A DNA stretch of 64,000 bases from Bacillus siamensis KCTC 13613 (GCF_000262045.1 NZ_AJVF01000013.1:186001-250000); one strand, 5' to 3'; positions 47,034 to 56,855 are shown, counted from the first letter of the stretch. The notes: generated by a model not told the origin, from the sequence alone. Program-made: numbers and translations.

Positions 47034-47579
47034 TTATTCTTCAGGATCTCCGACTAAAAATTCAGGGTTAATGTCCTCTAATTCTTCGTCAAGATCGTCT
47101 TCCCAATCATCATCATCGTCTTCTTCCCAGTCTGGATTTACTTCTACGACTACTTTCGTTTCCCCGACCACTTCCGCTAAAAACTCCCGCTCGGCCTGAA
47201 CGACGATTTTATTTCCGTTAGGAGAAATGGTGACCTCAAGACAATTCGGCTGCTGCAGCACTTTGGCGATGACTTCGTGTTCGTCATCTAAGTAATTAGT
47301 ATCTCTGTATCTGAGTTTAATCACATCAACATATTTCACTCTCTCGGTTACAACTTCCGTTTTTGTATTATCAGCGTAAGAGTACCAGACGTTTATATCA
47401 TAATACCCTTCAATTTCTACAGTCTTCCCGATCTTTTCGGCATCATATTTGTGATTGATAATCCAGCCGCCCAATATACTTGACGGTTTTTCATCAGGTG
47501 AGATTGTATTTGTGCACTGGGTGAATTTTCTGCCTTTCGCAACTACCGCTTTCGTAATAATTTCCCTGTATTCAGACAT
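47034..47579 (-). CDS. cotE: CotE, outer spore coat morphogenetic protein
   Basis: Spore coat morphogenetic protein of 181 residues, required in B. subtilis for outer-coat assembly around the forespore. It starts [16 protein letters not shown] and ends in a very acidic tail (about 150-181, runs of D and E), both typical of CotE. AAGGAGG lies upstream of the ATG. It has its own promoters (P1 sigma-E-like, P2 sigma-K-like) and its own terminator, fitting mother-cell expression rather than co-transcription with ymcA. Confidence 0.96.
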   Translation of the reverse strand: MSEYREIITKAVVAKGRKFTQCTNTISPDEKPSSILGGWIINHKYDAEKIGKTVEIEGYYDINVWYSYADNTKTEVVTERVKYVDVIKLRYRDTNYLDDEHEVIAKVLQQPNCLEVTISPNGNKIVVQAEREFLAEVVGETKVVVEVNPDWEEDDDDDWEDDLDEELEDINPEFLVGDPEE

Positions 47580-47609
47580 TCCGATAGGCCTCCTTGTTCT
47601 TCTTCGTGT

Positions 47610-47637
47610 TATCTTATGCTGGGCATTTGTCTCATGT
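47610..47637 (-). promoter_or_regulatory. cotE P2, sigma-K-type promoter
   Basis: CATAAGATA (47610-47618) with AC 17 bases upstream (47636-47637) matches the sigma-K pattern AC-N17-CATANNNTA. B. subtilis cotE is known to have a sigma-K promoter P2. Confidence 0.6.
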
Positions 47638-47680
47638 GCATTTTTATAATAAAAATATAAAAATACAAAGTTTCTGTTTC

Positions 47681-47710
47681 ATTGTATGCAGCCTCGCCCA
47701 GAAACTTTAC
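47681..47710 (-). promoter_or_regulatory. cotE P1, sigma-E-type promoter
   Basis: CATACAAT (47681-47688) is an ideal sigma-E -10. GTAAAGTT (47703-47710) lies 14 bases upstream as a plausible -35. It fits the known early mother-cell promoter of cotE. Confidence 0.6.
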
Positions 47711-47803
47711 TTTTAAGTCTGATAAAACTTTTTGAGGGAAAATGGGCCGAAACAACAGATAAGATGAATATTTAGTACATATAACAATTAGTTCTTGAAA
47801 GGC

Positions 47804-47838
47804 AAAAAAACACGGGCCGATGATGGCCCCGTGTTTAA
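47804..47838 (-). terminator. Intrinsic terminator of ymcA
   Basis: AACACGGGGCC / GGCCCGTGTT stem followed by a T run on the minus strand, overlapping the end of ymcA. Confidence 0.85.
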
Positions 47839-48266
47839 AGAGAACAGCTGTTGTTCGAATGTTTTACTTTTGAACCGGTTTCTCCTGTCAGCAGGTTGCC
47901 GCCGGTAGACGTAATGATTTCATTTGTCACCTGATTGGAAATGGTATGGGCGACAAGCTGAAGAAGATCATTGACCTCAATCTGGGAATCTCTGAATTCC
48001 TGAATGATCGGAATTCCTTCAAGCTCTTCCTGCAGGGCGTCAATTTTACTTTCCACTTGTTTCAAAGCTTCAAGCTTTTCATAATGCTTCAGGTTAACGG
48101 CTTGCTTTTGCAGAGCTTTAATCTGATTGATAATCGCAGAGACTTTTTCATTTTCATTAATCTGCGCCTCGGCGCGTTTGAAAAAATCAACTTCTTCTGT
48201 TTCAGAAATCATTTTCGCAAGGTTTCTTGCCTGCTGGACAATGTCTTTCTTAGAGTAAAGCGTCAT
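47835..48266 (-). CDS. ymcA: YmcA (RicA), subunit of the Y-complex (YaaT-YlbF-YmcA)
   Basis: Helical YlbF/YmcA-family protein of 143 residues. With YlbF and YaaT it forms a complex that in B. subtilis promotes RNase Y-dependent mRNA maturation and is needed for biofilm formation, competence and sporulation. The sequence is a long amphipathic helical region (about 1-110) with a flexible tail containing the only Cys (141, in NNSCSL); the complex is reported to bind Fe-S clusters through subunit cysteines. It starts 2 bases after the miaB stop, so it is co-transcribed with miaB. rny is only about 5.5 kb away. Confidence 0.95.
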   Translation of the reverse strand: MTLYSKKDIVQQARNLAKMISETEEVDFFKRAEAQINENEKVSAIINQIKALQKQAVNLKHYEKLEALKQVESKIDALQEELEGIPIIQEFRDSQIEVNDLLQLVAHTISNQVTNEIITSTGGNLLTGETGSKVKHSNNSCSL

Positions 48267-48268
48267 TA

Positions 48269-49798
48269 TTATTTCACCTCGATTGCTTCTCCTGCCATCA
48301 CACCGTCAAGCGACCATGTTTTCGCCTGTTCGATTTTGACGCGTACAATCTTGCCGATGGCGTCTTTCGGCCCTTTGAAGTTGACGAGCTTGCTTTTTTC
48401 CGTATAGCCGGCAAGAATGTCAGGGTTATTTTTGCTTTCTCCCTCAACTAATACTTCGACAGTCCTGCCTTCATATTCCTTCATTTTTTTGGCTGAAATT
48501 TCTTTCACCAAATCATTGAGGCGCTGAAGACGTTCTTTTTTGACCCTCATCGGAACGTTGTCTTTCATCTTCGCTGCAGGTGTGCCTTCACGAGGAGAGT
48601 AGATAAACGTATATGCGCTGTCAAATTCCACTTCGCGATATAACGAAAGTGTTTCTTCAAACTGTTCATCCGTTTCATTCGGGAAACCGACAATGATATC
48701 GGTAGTGAGTGAAGCGTTCGGCATCGCCGCTTTAATTTTTCCGACAAGCTCCAAATAGCGTTCTCTGTCATATTTGCGCGCCATCATTTTTAACATCGCC
48801 GAGCTTCCTGATTGAACCGGAAGATGGATATGGTCAAGCAGGTTGCCGCCTTTGGCGAGCACTTCGATCAGATGGTCATCAAAGTCACGCGGGTGGCTCG
48901 TCGTAAACCGGATTCTCGGAATATCAATTTTACGCAGTTCGTCCATTAAATCACCGAGTCCGTACGTCATGTCCTCAAAATCTTTTCCGTACGCATTAAC
49001 GTTTTGACCGAGCAGCGTGATTTCTTTATAGCCTTCGCTTGCAAGTCTTCTGACTTCCTGGATTATTTCTTCAGGACGGCGGCTCCGCTCTTTTCCGCGG
49101 GTATACGGCACGATGCAGTATGTGCAGAACTTATCACAGCCATACATAATGTTGACCCAGCCTTTAATTTTTCCGTTGCGGACCTTCGGAAGGTTTTCAA
49201 TGACATCCCCTTCCTTCGACCACACTTCAATAACCATTTCTTTTGATAAGTAGGCTTCTGATAACAGTTCCGGCAGGCGGTGAATGTTGTGCGTGCCGAA
49301 AATCATATCGACAAACGGGTGCTTTTTAAGGATGCGGTTTACGACTGATTCTTCCTGTGACATACAGCCGCATACACCCAGAATCAGATCCGGGTTATTT
49401 TTTTTGAGCGCTTTTAAATGGCCGAGCTCACCGAACACTTTGTTTTCAGCGTTTTCCCGGATGGCGCAGGTGTTTAATAAAATGACATTCGCATCATCGA
49501 CCGAATTTGTCGCTTCATAACCGAGCGCCATAAAAATACCCGCCATGACTTCCGTATCATGTTCGTTCATTTGGCATCCGTACGTGCGGATATAAAACTT
49601 CCTGCCTTCTCCGAGACCTTTAAATTCTTCTGAGATTTTAAAATCGTTATGATATTGAACGGATTCTTTGCCCCGTTTTTTCGCATCTTTTAAAGAAGGC
49701 GGAATATATACGGCTTCAAAATACTTACTGTAATCCTTTTCGGATTTTTTGTCCGCTGGATTTACTTGTCCGCTTTCCTGCTTTTGCTTTTCATTCAT
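48269..49798 (-). CDS. miaB: MiaB, tRNA-2-methylthio-N6-isopentenyladenosine synthase
   Basis: Radical-SAM methylthiotransferase of 509 residues that modifies A37 of tRNAs reading UNN codons. The N-terminal UPF0004 domain supplies three cluster Cys ([26 protein letters not shown]), the radical-SAM cluster is CDKFCTYC, and a TRAM domain closes the C-terminus. I start at the ATG at 49798 (MNEKQKQE) because AAAGGAGA is 9 bases upstream; an earlier in-frame start at 49837 overlaps the promoter region. It is followed at 2 bases by ymcA. Confidence 0.96.
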   Translation of the reverse strand: MNEKQKQESGQVNPADKKSEKDYSKYFEAVYIPPSLKDAKKRGKESVQYHNDFKISEEFKGLGEGRKFYIRTYGCQMNEHDTEVMAGIFMALGYEATNSVDDANVILLNTCAIRENAENKVFGELGHLKALKKNNPDLILGVCGCMSQEESVVNRILKKHPFVDMIFGTHNIHRLPELLSEAYLSKEMVIEVWSKEGDVIENLPKVRNGKIKGWVNIMYGCDKFCTYCIVPYTRGKERSRRPEEIIQEVRRLASEGYKEITLLGQNVNAYGKDFEDMTYGLGDLMDELRKIDIPRIRFTTSHPRDFDDHLIEVLAKGGNLLDHIHLPVQSGSSAMLKMMARKYDRERYLELVGKIKAAMPNASLTTDIIVGFPNETDEQFEETLSLYREVEFDSAYTFIYSPREGTPAAKMKDNVPMRVKKERLQRLNDLVKEISAKKMKEYEGRTVEVLVEGESKNNPDILAGYTEKSKLVNFKGPKDAIGKIVRVKIEQAKTWSLDGVMAGEAIEVK

Positions 49799-49836
49799 GT
49801 TCGAATGTCTCCTTTCAACCGAAACTTCCACCCTCA

Positions 49837-49865
49837 AGTATACTGGTTAAAAGCGTTTGGCACAA
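49837..49865 (-). promoter_or_regulatory. miaB-proximal promoter
   Basis: TTGTGC (49860-49865), 17-base spacer, TATACT (49837-49842) on the minus strand, about 40 bases before the miaB ATG. Confidence 0.5.
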
Positions 49866-49878
49866 CCGCCAGCCTATT

Positions 49879-49908
49879 ATTGTACACCTTATTGAGAATA
49901 AGAATCAA
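49879..49908 (-). promoter_or_regulatory. miaB-distal promoter
   Basis: TTGATT (49903-49908), 18-base spacer, TACAAT (49879-49884) on the minus strand, just after the kbl terminator. Tandem with the element at 49837-49865. Confidence 0.5.
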
Positions 49909-49913
49909 TAAGA

Positions 49914-49942
49914 AATAAAAAGAGGGAATCATCTCCCTCTTA
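49914..49942 (-). terminator. Intrinsic terminator of tdh-kbl
   Basis: AAGAGGGA / TCCCTCTT stem with a six-base loop and a T run on the minus strand. The stop codon of kbl lies in the stem. Confidence 0.8.
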
Positions 49943-51115
49943 TACAAGCTGAAGCTCTTTTGCCGCTGAACGGATCACTTCAAGCGCCCGGTCAAGCTCC
50001 TCTTTTGTATGCTCCGCCGTAATAATGGTGCGGATTCTCGCTTTTCCCTGAGCGACCGTCGGATATACGATGCTTTGTGCAAAGACGCCGCGGGTCAATA
50101 AAAGGTCTGATAATGCCTGGGCTTTTTCTTCCTCACCTATTAATATCGGCACGATCGGTGTTTCGCTTTTTGTAAGGGTCAGCCCCATTTGAACCAGTTT
50201 GTCTTTGAAATACGCCGTGTTCTCCCATAGCTTTTCCATATGCTCCGGCTCTTCCAGCAGGACGTCAATGGCTTCTATGCATGCGGCCGTTACCGCAGGC
50301 GGATGAGAAGTGCTGAATAAGAAAGGACGGCCTTTATGGCGCAGATAATCGATCAGAACCTGCGACCCTGCGGCATATCCGCCAAGAACTCCGATGGCTT
50401 TGCTTAATGTGCCTACCTGAATGTGGACTCTTCCGTCAAGCCCAAAATGATTAACCGTTCCCCTTCCGTTTTTTCCGAGCACGCCGGAAGCATGCGCATC
50501 GTCAACCATGACAAAAGCATCGTACGCCTCTGCAAGTTTGACAATGTCAGGCAATGGAGCGATGTTGCCGTCCATTGAGAATACGCCGTCCGTGACGATG
50601 AGGCGCATGCGGTAATTCATTGATTTTTTCAGCACCCTTTCCAAATCGCCCATATCGACATGGCGGTACACCTTTTTATCTGCTTTCGTCAGCCTGATCC
50701 CGTCGATAATGGAAGCGTGGTTCAATTCGTCAGATATCACGATATCCTCTTTTGTAAGAATGCTTGATAAAACGCCTTGATTCGTTGTAAATCCTGATTG
50801 AAAAACAAGTGCCGCTTCTGTTTTTTTAAAGTTTGCCAGTTTCTTCTCCAGCTCATTGTGCATCGTAAATGTTCCCGCGATTGTCCGGACGGACCCCGTA
50901 CCCGCTCCGAATTCCTCCGCAGCGCGTTTGGCCGCTTCGACAAGCCTTGGGTGCGACGTCAGACCGAGATAATTGTTCGATGAAAGCTGAATAACGTTCT
51001 CCCCTTTGACTGCCACCGACGGCCCCTGCTTCGTTTCAATTTGTTTCATTTGCTGCCATGTGTTATTTTCTTTCATTTTATCAAGCTCTGCTTTTAGATA
51101 TTCAAATTCTTTCAT
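49940..51115 (-). CDS. kbl: 2-amino-3-ketobutyrate CoA ligase (glycine C-acetyltransferase)
   Basis: PLP enzyme of the alpha-oxoamine synthase family, 391 residues. With Tdh it converts L-threonine to glycine and acetyl-CoA. Family signatures are SSNNYLGLT near the N-terminus, GAGTGSVR, VDDAHASGVLG, and the PLP Lys in GTLSKAIGVLGGY. It follows tdh by 15 bases and ends in a terminator, a two-gene operon. Confidence 0.96.
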   Translation of the reverse strand: MKEFEYLKAELDKMKENNTWQQMKQIETKQGPSVAVKGENVIQLSSNNYLGLTSHPRLVEAAKRAAEEFGAGTGSVRTIAGTFTMHNELEKKLANFKKTEAALVFQSGFTTNQGVLSSILTKEDIVISDELNHASIIDGIRLTKADKKVYRHVDMGDLERVLKKSMNYRMRLIVTDGVFSMDGNIAPLPDIVKLAEAYDAFVMVDDAHASGVLGKNGRGTVNHFGLDGRVHIQVGTLSKAIGVLGGYAAGSQVLIDYLRHKGRPFLFSTSHPPAVTAACIEAIDVLLEEPEHMEKLWENTAYFKDKLVQMGLTLTKSETPIVPILIGEEEKAQALSDLLLTRGVFAQSIVYPTVAQGKARIRTIITAEHTKEELDRALEVIRSAAKELQLV

Positions 51116-51130
51116 GATAGAACCCTCCCT

Positions 51131-52177
51131 TTATGGAATCAAAATGACTTTGCCGCACCGGCCCTTTCTCATCAGGTCAAACCCTTTTTCAAATTCTTCA
51201 AGCGGAAACTGATGGGTAATCACCGGAGTCAGATCAACAAGGCCGGATTCAAGCAGATGCGATACCTGACGCCATGTTTCAAACATTTTTCTGCCGGTGA
51301 TGCCCTGAACGGTCAGCCCTTTAAACACCACGTCATTTGTCAGGTCAATCGTCACCGGGTGTTCCGGCAGACTCAGCATATGAAATCTTCCTCCGTTGGC
51401 CGCCATCTTTAATCCTTGTATTATTGCTGCAGGGTGCCCTGACATTTCGCAGACAAGGTCTATTCCTTCTCCGCCCGTTAAGGCATCAATGACCTTAAGC
51501 GGGTCTTCCTTGTCAGCTGAAATCGTGATTTCGGCTCCCAATTTTTTTGCAAGAGCCAGTCTGTAATCATTTTTATCAATTGCTGCAATGCGGGACGCGC
51601 CGGCCGCTTTAGCCACAGCCACCGCCATGAGTCCGATCGGCCCGCAGCCGATAATTGCAGCGGTGCCGCCCGCCAGATGGCCGCTTTCCAGCACCGTGTG
51701 CACCGCGTTGCCAAGCGGCTCTTGAACTGAGGCGACGGCAGGATCCATGTCAGCAGGGTTTTTCCAAATGTTTTGAGCCGGCACTTTGACATATTCAGCG
51801 AAGGATCCGGCTGTATCCACGCCAAGGATCTTTGTATGAGTGCACACATGATGTTTTCCTGTTAAACAGGGGACACAAGTTCCGCAGACGAAGTGGGTTT
51901 CCGCCGATACATAGTCACCTGTTTTGACATTTGTGACGTGCTTGCCTGTTTCTGCTACGATACCGCTGAATTCATGTCCGAATACTTGAGGTGTTTTGAT
52001 TCGTTCCTGCGCCCATTGATCCCAATTATAAATATGCACATCTGTACCGCATATAGATGCGGCCTGTACTTTAATGAGAACTTCATTCTCATTAATGGAA
52101 GGTATGGAAATTTCTTTCAAAGTTGCTCCGAAAGCGTTTTCATTTTTGACGACAGCTTTCATCTTTCCTTCCAACAT
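51131..52177 (-). CDS. tdh: L-threonine 3-dehydrogenase
   Basis: Zinc-dependent medium-chain dehydrogenase of 348 residues oxidising L-threonine to 2-amino-3-ketobutyrate with NAD. Catalytic zinc segment AASICGTDVH, GHEFSG, structural-zinc cysteines in CGTCVPCLTGKHHVC, and the nucleotide-binding GCGPIGLMAV. I start at the ATG at 52177 (MLEGKMKA) because GAGGGGGA lies 6 bases upstream; a GTG two codons earlier falls in that spacer. kbl follows at once, completing the pathway. Confidence 0.95.
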   Translation of the reverse strand: MLEGKMKAVVKNENAFGATLKEISIPSINENEVLIKVQAASICGTDVHIYNWDQWAQERIKTPQVFGHEFSGIVAETGKHVTNVKTGDYVSAETHFVCGTCVPCLTGKHHVCTHTKILGVDTAGSFAEYVKVPAQNIWKNPADMDPAVASVQEPLGNAVHTVLESGHLAGGTAAIIGCGPIGLMAVAVAKAAGASRIAAIDKNDYRLALAKKLGAEITISADKEDPLKVIDALTGGEGIDLVCEMSGHPAAIIQGLKMAANGGRFHMLSLPEHPVTIDLTNDVVFKGLTVQGITGRKMFETWRQVSHLLESGLVDLTPVITHQFPLEEFEKGFDLMRKGRCGKVILIP

Positions 52178-52213
52178 GTACACTCCCCCTCAAAAAAACA
52201 CTGTAATAACTGG

Positions 52214-52242
52214 ATTGTAACATGGCTTAAGAAGGAGGTAAA
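52214..52242 (-). promoter_or_regulatory. Possible tdh promoter
   Basis: TTTACC (52237-52242), 17-base spacer, TACAAT preceded by TGT (52214-52219), about 40 bases before the tdh start. The -35 is weak. Confidence 0.4.
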
Positions 52243-52379
52243 CAGCAGTGTCTATTCAGTAAATACAATTGCTTCCGTCCGGAAAAATGGGCGGGATTTT
52301 TTTTGAATATTATATGAATAAAGCCATTTATCATCTCTTCGTACTATCAATATAATATTGTGAGAAAATATGACAGCAA

Positions 52380-52414
52380 TAAAAACAACCTGCTCGCCTT
52401 ATGCAAGCAGGTTG
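52380..52414 (-). terminator. Intrinsic terminator of spoVS
   Basis: CAACCTGCT / AGCAGGTTG stem followed by TTTTTATT on the minus strand, about 20 bases after the spoVS stop. Confidence 0.85.
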
Positions 52415-52433
52415 AGAATGAACAGGTTTTGGT

Positions 52434-52694
52434 TTAACGGGGTTCGACGATTAACTTAATCGCCGTTCTTTCTTCTCCGTCAATCTGTATATCTGTAAAA
52501 GCCGGAATACAAATCAAATCTACGCCGCTTGGCGCGACAAAGCCTCTGGCAATCGCAACCGCTTTAACAGCCTGATTTAAGGCACCCGCCCCAATTGCTT
52601 GAATTTCGGCAGCTCCGCGTTCCCTTAATACGCCGGCAAGCGCGCCTGCCACTGAATTTGGACTTGATTTCGCTGAAACTTTTAAGATTTCCAT
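52434..52694 (-). CDS. spoVS: Stage V sporulation protein S
   Basis: SpoVS of 86 residues, an Alba-like small protein needed for normal spore coat and core development in B. subtilis. The sequence (MEILKVSAKSS start, GAGALNQAVKAVAIARG, EERTAIKLIVEP end) is almost invariant in Bacillus. AAGGGGGAG precedes the ATG. A perfect-looking sigma-H promoter lies at 52827-52854, matching early-sporulation expression. Confidence 0.97.
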   Translation of the reverse strand: MEILKVSAKSSPNSVAGALAGVLRERGAAEIQAIGAGALNQAVKAVAIARGFVAPSGVDLICIPAFTDIQIDGEERTAIKLIVEPR

Positions 52695-52826
52695 TTCTGC
52701 TCCCCCTTAGTTTTACAATGGATAAGTGAGTGTTCATTAGAACAATCATTATTAGATGTTGCTATCCAAAAAGCCATCCCCCACAATGCTTTTCAAAAAT
52801 AGCGGGCTACCTTCCATTTCTACTAT

Positions 52827-52854
52827 ATTCACTAAGAAGTTGCTATATTCCTGC
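52827..52854 (-). promoter_or_regulatory. Sigma-H promoter of spoVS
   Basis: GCAGGAATA (52846-52854), 12-base spacer, AGTGAAT (52827-52833) on the minus strand. Both parts match the sigma-H consensus RNAGGAWWW and RNNGAAT exactly. spoVS is a known sigma-H gene. Confidence 0.8.
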
Positions 52855-52894
52855 TTTTCCTTTTAATATTTTTATAAAATAAACACATGATCAC

Positions 52895-53689
52895 CTATTC
52901 AAAGAACATATGGTCATCGTTGATTAAAATCCGTTCGATATTTACGGCTTTTTTCGTTTGCTCATCGATGTCGATGAGCACTCCGCTCAGCGTTGTTTTC
53001 CCTTCCGCAACGGTAAACCGGACAGGAAGATTGGTTTTAAACCGCTTGATGACCGTTTCTCTGTCCATACCGAGGATTCCGTCGTACGGACCCGTCATAC
53101 CTACATCAGTAATATATGCCGTTCCTTTCGGCAAAATGCGGTTATCTGCCGTTTGTACGTGTGTATGTGTGCCAACCACGGCAGAGGCTCTTCCGTCTGT
53201 GTACCAGCCGATCGCAATTTTTTCGCTTGTCGCTTCGGCGTGAAAATCAATAAAAATGTACGGCGTGCGCTTTTTCGCTTCTTCTATTAACTCATCCGCT
53301 TTAGCAAACGGATCATCAAGCGGCGGTAGAAACGTCCGCCCCTGTAAATTAATGACGGCAAGCTCTTTTCCGTTCGATTTAATATAGGTAATGCCTTTGC
53401 CCGGCGTACCTTCCGGGAAGTTCGCCGGCCGGACAAGATGCGGCACATCATCAATAAAGTCGAAGATCTCTCTTTTATCCCACGTATGGTTTCCCATTGT
53501 AATGGCATCGGCTCCGGCTTCCATCAGGCTATGGTAGATCTTTTCCGTCAGTCCTTTTCCGTGTGCTGCATTTTCTCCGTTTATAATCGTAAAATGCGGT
53601 TTATGTTTCGCTTTCAGTTTCGGGACATATTCTTTTACCATGTCGCGGCCCGGGGAACCGACAACATCCCCGATAAATAAAATTCTCAT
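52895..53689 (-). CDS. ymdB: YmdB, metallophosphoesterase / cyclic-nucleotide phosphodiesterase
   Basis: Calcineurin-like phosphoesterase of 264 residues, required in B. subtilis for biofilm matrix gene expression. The metal-binding set is visible: GDVVGSPG near the N-terminus, NGENAAHGKG, GNHTWDK, DFHAEATSEK and GTHTHVQT. The start is the ATG at 53689 (MRILFIGD) with AAAGGA 9 bases upstream; an in-frame start at 53698 overlaps the ribosome site. It lies downstream of rny but behind a hairpin terminator (53719-53755), so transcription is probably partly attenuated. Confidence 0.95.
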   Translation of the reverse strand: MRILFIGDVVGSPGRDMVKEYVPKLKAKHKPHFTIINGENAAHGKGLTEKIYHSLMEAGADAITMGNHTWDKREIFDFIDDVPHLVRPANFPEGTPGKGITYIKSNGKELAVINLQGRTFLPPLDDPFAKADELIEEAKKRTPYIFIDFHAEATSEKIAIGWYTDGRASAVVGTHTHVQTADNRILPKGTAYITDVGMTGPYDGILGMDRETVIKRFKTNLPVRFTVAEGKTTLSGVLIDIDEQTKKAVNIERILINDDHMFFE

Positions 53690-53718
53690 ACATTCCATTC
53701 CTTTCTTTTCTGGGGCTC

Positions 53719-53755
53719 AAAAAAATAAAGTGATGCGCTAAGCATCACTTTATTT
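53719..53755 (-). terminator. Intrinsic terminator between rny and ymdB
   Basis: AAATAAAGTGATGC and GCATCACTTTATTT form a long stem with a short loop and T run; it starts inside the last codons of rny. Partial read-through would feed ymdB. Confidence 0.85.
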
Positions 53756-55309
53756 TGCATACTCTACGGCTCGAGTTTCTCTGATCACGGTCACTTTAAT
53801 GTGGCCCGGATAATCAAGCTCGTCCTCAATTCGTTTACGGATATCACGCGCCAAACGATGGGCTTCTAAATCATTAATGGAGTCCGGTTTCACCATGATG
53901 CGAACTTCACGGCCTGCCTGAATCGCAAATGATTTTTCAACACCTTCGTAAGACTCGGAGATTTCTTCAAGCTTTTCAAGTCTGCGGATATAGTTTTCGA
54001 GCGTTTCACTTCTCGCACCCGGTCTTGCGGCTGACAGTGCATCAGCGGCAGCGACCAGAACGGCGATAATGGAAGTCGGCTCTTCGTCTCCGTGGTGTGA
54101 CGCAATACTGTTAATGACGACTGGATGCTCTTTATATTTGGTCGCAAGCTCCACTCCGATTTCCACGTGGCTTCCTTCCACTTCATGGTCAATTGCTTTT
54201 CCGATGTCATGCAGAAGACCGGCCCGCTTGGCAAGCTTTGCATCTTCTCCAAGTTCGGAAGCCATTAAACCGGCTAAAAACGCCACTTCCATGGAATGTT
54301 TCAGTACGTTCTGCCCGTAGCTTGTACGGAATTTCAATCGGCCGAGAATCTTGATCAGGTCCGGATGAAGTCCGTGAACGCCGACTTCAAACGTCGTCTG
54401 TTCACCCATTTCCCGGATATAGTCATCAACCTCGCGGCGGGATTTTTCAACCATTTCTTCAATGCGCGCCGGGTGAATACGGCCATCCTGCACGAGTTTA
54501 TCAAGAGCGATTCTTGCCGTCTCCCGTCTGATCGGATCAAATCCGGAAAGAATGACTGCTTCAGGGGTGTCATCAATAATCAGGTCGATACCTGTAAGCG
54601 TTTCAAGCGTACGGATGTTACGCCCTTCACGGCCGATGATACGTCCTTTCATCTCATCATTCGGAAGATTGACGACCGATACCGTCGTTTCGGCAACATG
54701 ATCTGCTGCACAGCGCTGCAAAGCAAGCGACAGAATGTTTTTCGCCTTTTTGTCCGCCTCTTCTTTCGCACGGTTTTCGGTTTCTTTTGTCATGATGGCG
54801 ATATCATGTGAAAGCTCATTTTCAACCCGGTCAAGAATGATTTGTTTCGCTTCATCCCGTGTCAGGCTCGAAATGCGTTCGAGTTCTGACTGCTGCATAC
54901 GAATCATCTCATCCACTTTGCTTTCCATCTCTTCAATATGTTGTTGTCGTTCATTCAGAGAATGATCTTTCTTCTCCAACATCGCTTCCCGTTTATCAAT
55001 TCCTTCATGTTTACGGTCAAGATTTTCTTCTTTTTGAAGTAAACGGTTTTCTTGTTTTTGAAGCTCATTTCGTCTTTCACGAACTTCCTGTTCAGCATCT
55101 ATTCGAAGTGTATGGATTTCGTCCTTTGCTTCAAGCAGAGCTTCTTTTTTCAGTGCTTCAGCATCACGCTTTGCATCTTCAAGGATTTGCTCGGCAGCAC
55201 CGCGTGCGCCCGCAATCTTTGCTTCGGCAATGGTTTTACGAACATAGTAGCCAACAACTAAACCGAGCAGAGTCAGCAAAATGGAGATGAGAACCGTCAT
55301 TAGGGTCAT
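53750..55309 (-). CDS. rny: RNase Y
   Basis: Membrane-anchored endoribonuclease of 519 residues that initiates bulk mRNA decay. One N-terminal membrane helix (about 4-24), a long coiled coil (about 30-200, Lys/Glu-rich), a KH domain (about 210-275, [12 protein letters not shown]), and an HD domain with [12 protein letters not shown] and SHHGDEEP. Length and sequence agree with B. subtilis YmdA/RNase Y. It has its own strong promoter about 170 bases upstream. Confidence 0.97.
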   Translation of the reverse strand: MTLMTVLISILLTLLGLVVGYYVRKTIAEAKIAGARGAAEQILEDAKRDAEALKKEALLEAKDEIHTLRIDAEQEVRERRNELQKQENRLLQKEENLDRKHEGIDKREAMLEKKDHSLNERQQHIEEMESKVDEMIRMQQSELERISSLTRDEAKQIILDRVENELSHDIAIMTKETENRAKEEADKKAKNILSLALQRCAADHVAETTVSVVNLPNDEMKGRIIGREGRNIRTLETLTGIDLIIDDTPEAVILSGFDPIRRETARIALDKLVQDGRIHPARIEEMVEKSRREVDDYIREMGEQTTFEVGVHGLHPDLIKILGRLKFRTSYGQNVLKHSMEVAFLAGLMASELGEDAKLAKRAGLLHDIGKAIDHEVEGSHVEIGVELATKYKEHPVVINSIASHHGDEEPTSIIAVLVAAADALSAARPGARSETLENYIRRLEKLEEISESYEGVEKSFAIQAGREVRIMVKPDSINDLEAHRLARDIRKRIEDELDYPGHIKVTVIRETRAVEYAK

Positions 55310-55478
55310 ACTTTCACCTCCTCTTGCTATGAACTTGGTTGTTGCTTAAATAAGTGCCGGCATGTACATTGTCAGATTTTCTCAACATACAGAACCTTCA
55401 CAGGGAATGAATCTCTCATGCCCTTGTCAAGTTTAAATGGTTTAACAATCATGTTAAAAAAACAAATGTTACAACTTC

Positions 55479-55507
55479 ATTGTAATTGTGTCGGAAATAC
55501 TTGTCAA
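55479..55507 (-). promoter_or_regulatory. Sigma-A promoter of rny
   Basis: TTGACA (55502-55507), 17-base spacer, TACAAT (55479-55484) on the minus strand: near-consensus. It gives a leader of about 165 bases, which contains the short stem TTTAAC-ATGATT-GTTAAA near 55442-55459. Confidence 0.8.
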
Positions 55508-55601
55508 GCTTGCCAGCTTAACGATTGGCCTTCGGCTCAGAATCTTCGCCATGTATATATCATACCACACCTTCACCTGCTTTTCGCAAATGACGGCTCG
55601 T

Positions 55602-56783
55602 CTAGTCCGGCTGGTTAAGCAATTGGTAAATTCTATTGTTTACCTGCCCTAATTTGGCGTTATTCTGAATATTTGACAGTAAAATGACATATTTGCCTGC
55701 CGAATGGCTGAAGCTGTTCAAAATGTTGTAACCGGGCATTACACCGTGATTGGAATAGCTTCCCGGATCAATGTAAAATCCCATGCCGTAAGCGGCACTG
55801 CTTCCGGCTGTGAACATTTTTGTAAAGCTTTGTTTTGAAAGAAGCGTACCGTTGACGACCGCTTTATCAAATTTATAAAGATCTTCAGCACTCATATACA
55901 TGTCGCCCGCCCCATACAGCTGCGATAAGTCCAAAATGTGAGGCGTTACAAGCTGTCCGCTCTCATCAACTTTGTAGCCGACGGCAGGATATTTGGCTTC
56001 AGCAAATGTTTTGTAAAATCCGGCATGTTTCATTCCGGCCGGTTTGAATACGTGGTCTTTTATATATTGTTCGTATGACTCCCCGCTGACCTGAGATACG
56101 ATATAGGCGAGCACTGAATAATTGGAATCTCTATAATCCCAAACCCCAGGCTGCCGTTTAATTCCGCGGTATTCTATATCCTTAATTAAATCAATGGGAG
56201 AAATCGGTCCCTGACCCTCAATATGTCCGTTTATGCCGGACGTATGATTGAGCAGGTTTTTCAGTTTGATGCGCGTGCCGTTAGGAAAATTCGGCAAGTA
56301 TGTACTGACGGGGTCACTTGTCTGAAGCAGCCCTTTTTCTTCAAGCTGCAGTACAGCCGTTGCGATTAACGCCTTTTGTGAAGAACCGATATAATATGAT
56401 GTTTCCGGATTGTTTTTGATTTTTTGTTTTCGGTCCGCATAGCCAAAACCTTTTTTCAGCACAACTTTTCCGTCTTTTACGACCATTGCTGTGCCGCTGA
56501 ACCCGATCTGTTGCAAGTAATTACTGATTCGTTTATTGTGATCGATTGATTTAGGTGTTTTCTCTTTTTGCGTCTTTTCTTTTTTTTGTTGAGTCTGGTC
56601 ATTTGAAGAATCAGATTGAGCGGCGGGAGCACTTTTAACAGAATCCTTCTCCCGGTGATGCGCTGTGACGGTCCAGATCATAATAAAAACAGTGACAAGC
56701 AGCAGAAAAAGAAACAGCCCTCCCGTTTTCATCAATTTCTTCTTTCTTTTTTTGTTAATTCTTGTGCGGCGGGGGCTCGTCAT
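55602..56783 (-). CDS. pbpX: PbpX, serine beta-lactamase-family penicillin-binding protein
   Basis: Class C beta-lactamase-fold protein of 393 residues, a low-molecular-weight PBP or esterase homologue outside the membrane. A highly basic N-terminus (RRTRINKKRKKK) precedes one membrane anchor (about 22-40) and a Lys/Gln/Ser-rich linker. The active Ser is in GSSQKAL (SxxK), and WDYRDSNYSV replaces the usual YxN by YRD. The ATG at 56783 has GAGGAGG upstream. An ECF-type promoter lies in front, consistent with sigma-X control known in B. subtilis. Its substrate is not known to me. Confidence 0.9.
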   Translation of the reverse strand: MTSPRRTRINKKRKKKLMKTGGLFLFLLLVTVFIMIWTVTAHHREKDSVKSAPAAQSDSSNDQTQQKKEKTQKEKTPKSIDHNKRISNYLQQIGFSGTAMVVKDGKVVLKKGFGYADRKQKIKNNPETSYYIGSSQKALIATAVLQLEEKGLLQTSDPVSTYLPNFPNGTRIKLKNLLNHTSGINGHIEGQGPISPIDLIKDIEYRGIKRQPGVWDYRDSNYSVLAYIVSQVSGESYEQYIKDHVFKPAGMKHAGFYKTFAEAKYPAVGYKVDESGQLVTPHILDLSQLYGAGDMYMSAEDLYKFDKAVVNGTLLSKQSFTKMFTAGSSAAYGMGFYIDPGSYSNHGVMPGYNILNSFSHSAGKYVILLSNIQNNAKLGQVNNRIYQLLNQPD

Positions 56784-56826
56784 CTTTTTTCCTCCTCAGA
56801 TATAATTTCAACTTTCGCCATGATGT

Positions 56827-56855
56827 TAGACGAGTGAAGGGTGAAAAAAGTTGTA
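56827..56855 (-). promoter_or_regulatory. ECF-sigma (sigma-X-like) promoter of pbpX
   Basis: TACAAC (56850-56855), 17 bases including a T-run, then CGTCTA (56827-56832). The -10 matches the sigma-X pattern; the -35 matches TGTAAC at 4 of 6. Confidence 0.55.

Noticed and set aside
47580-47834. Riboswitch or leader RNA before cotE
   Set aside because: No conserved aptamer-like architecture was seen; the stretch is explained by the ymcA terminator and two sporulation promoters.
52229-52265. AAGGAGG ribosome site followed by GTG on the plus strand
   Set aside because: The frame ends after a few codons; the purine run is better explained as part of the tdh upstream region on the other strand.
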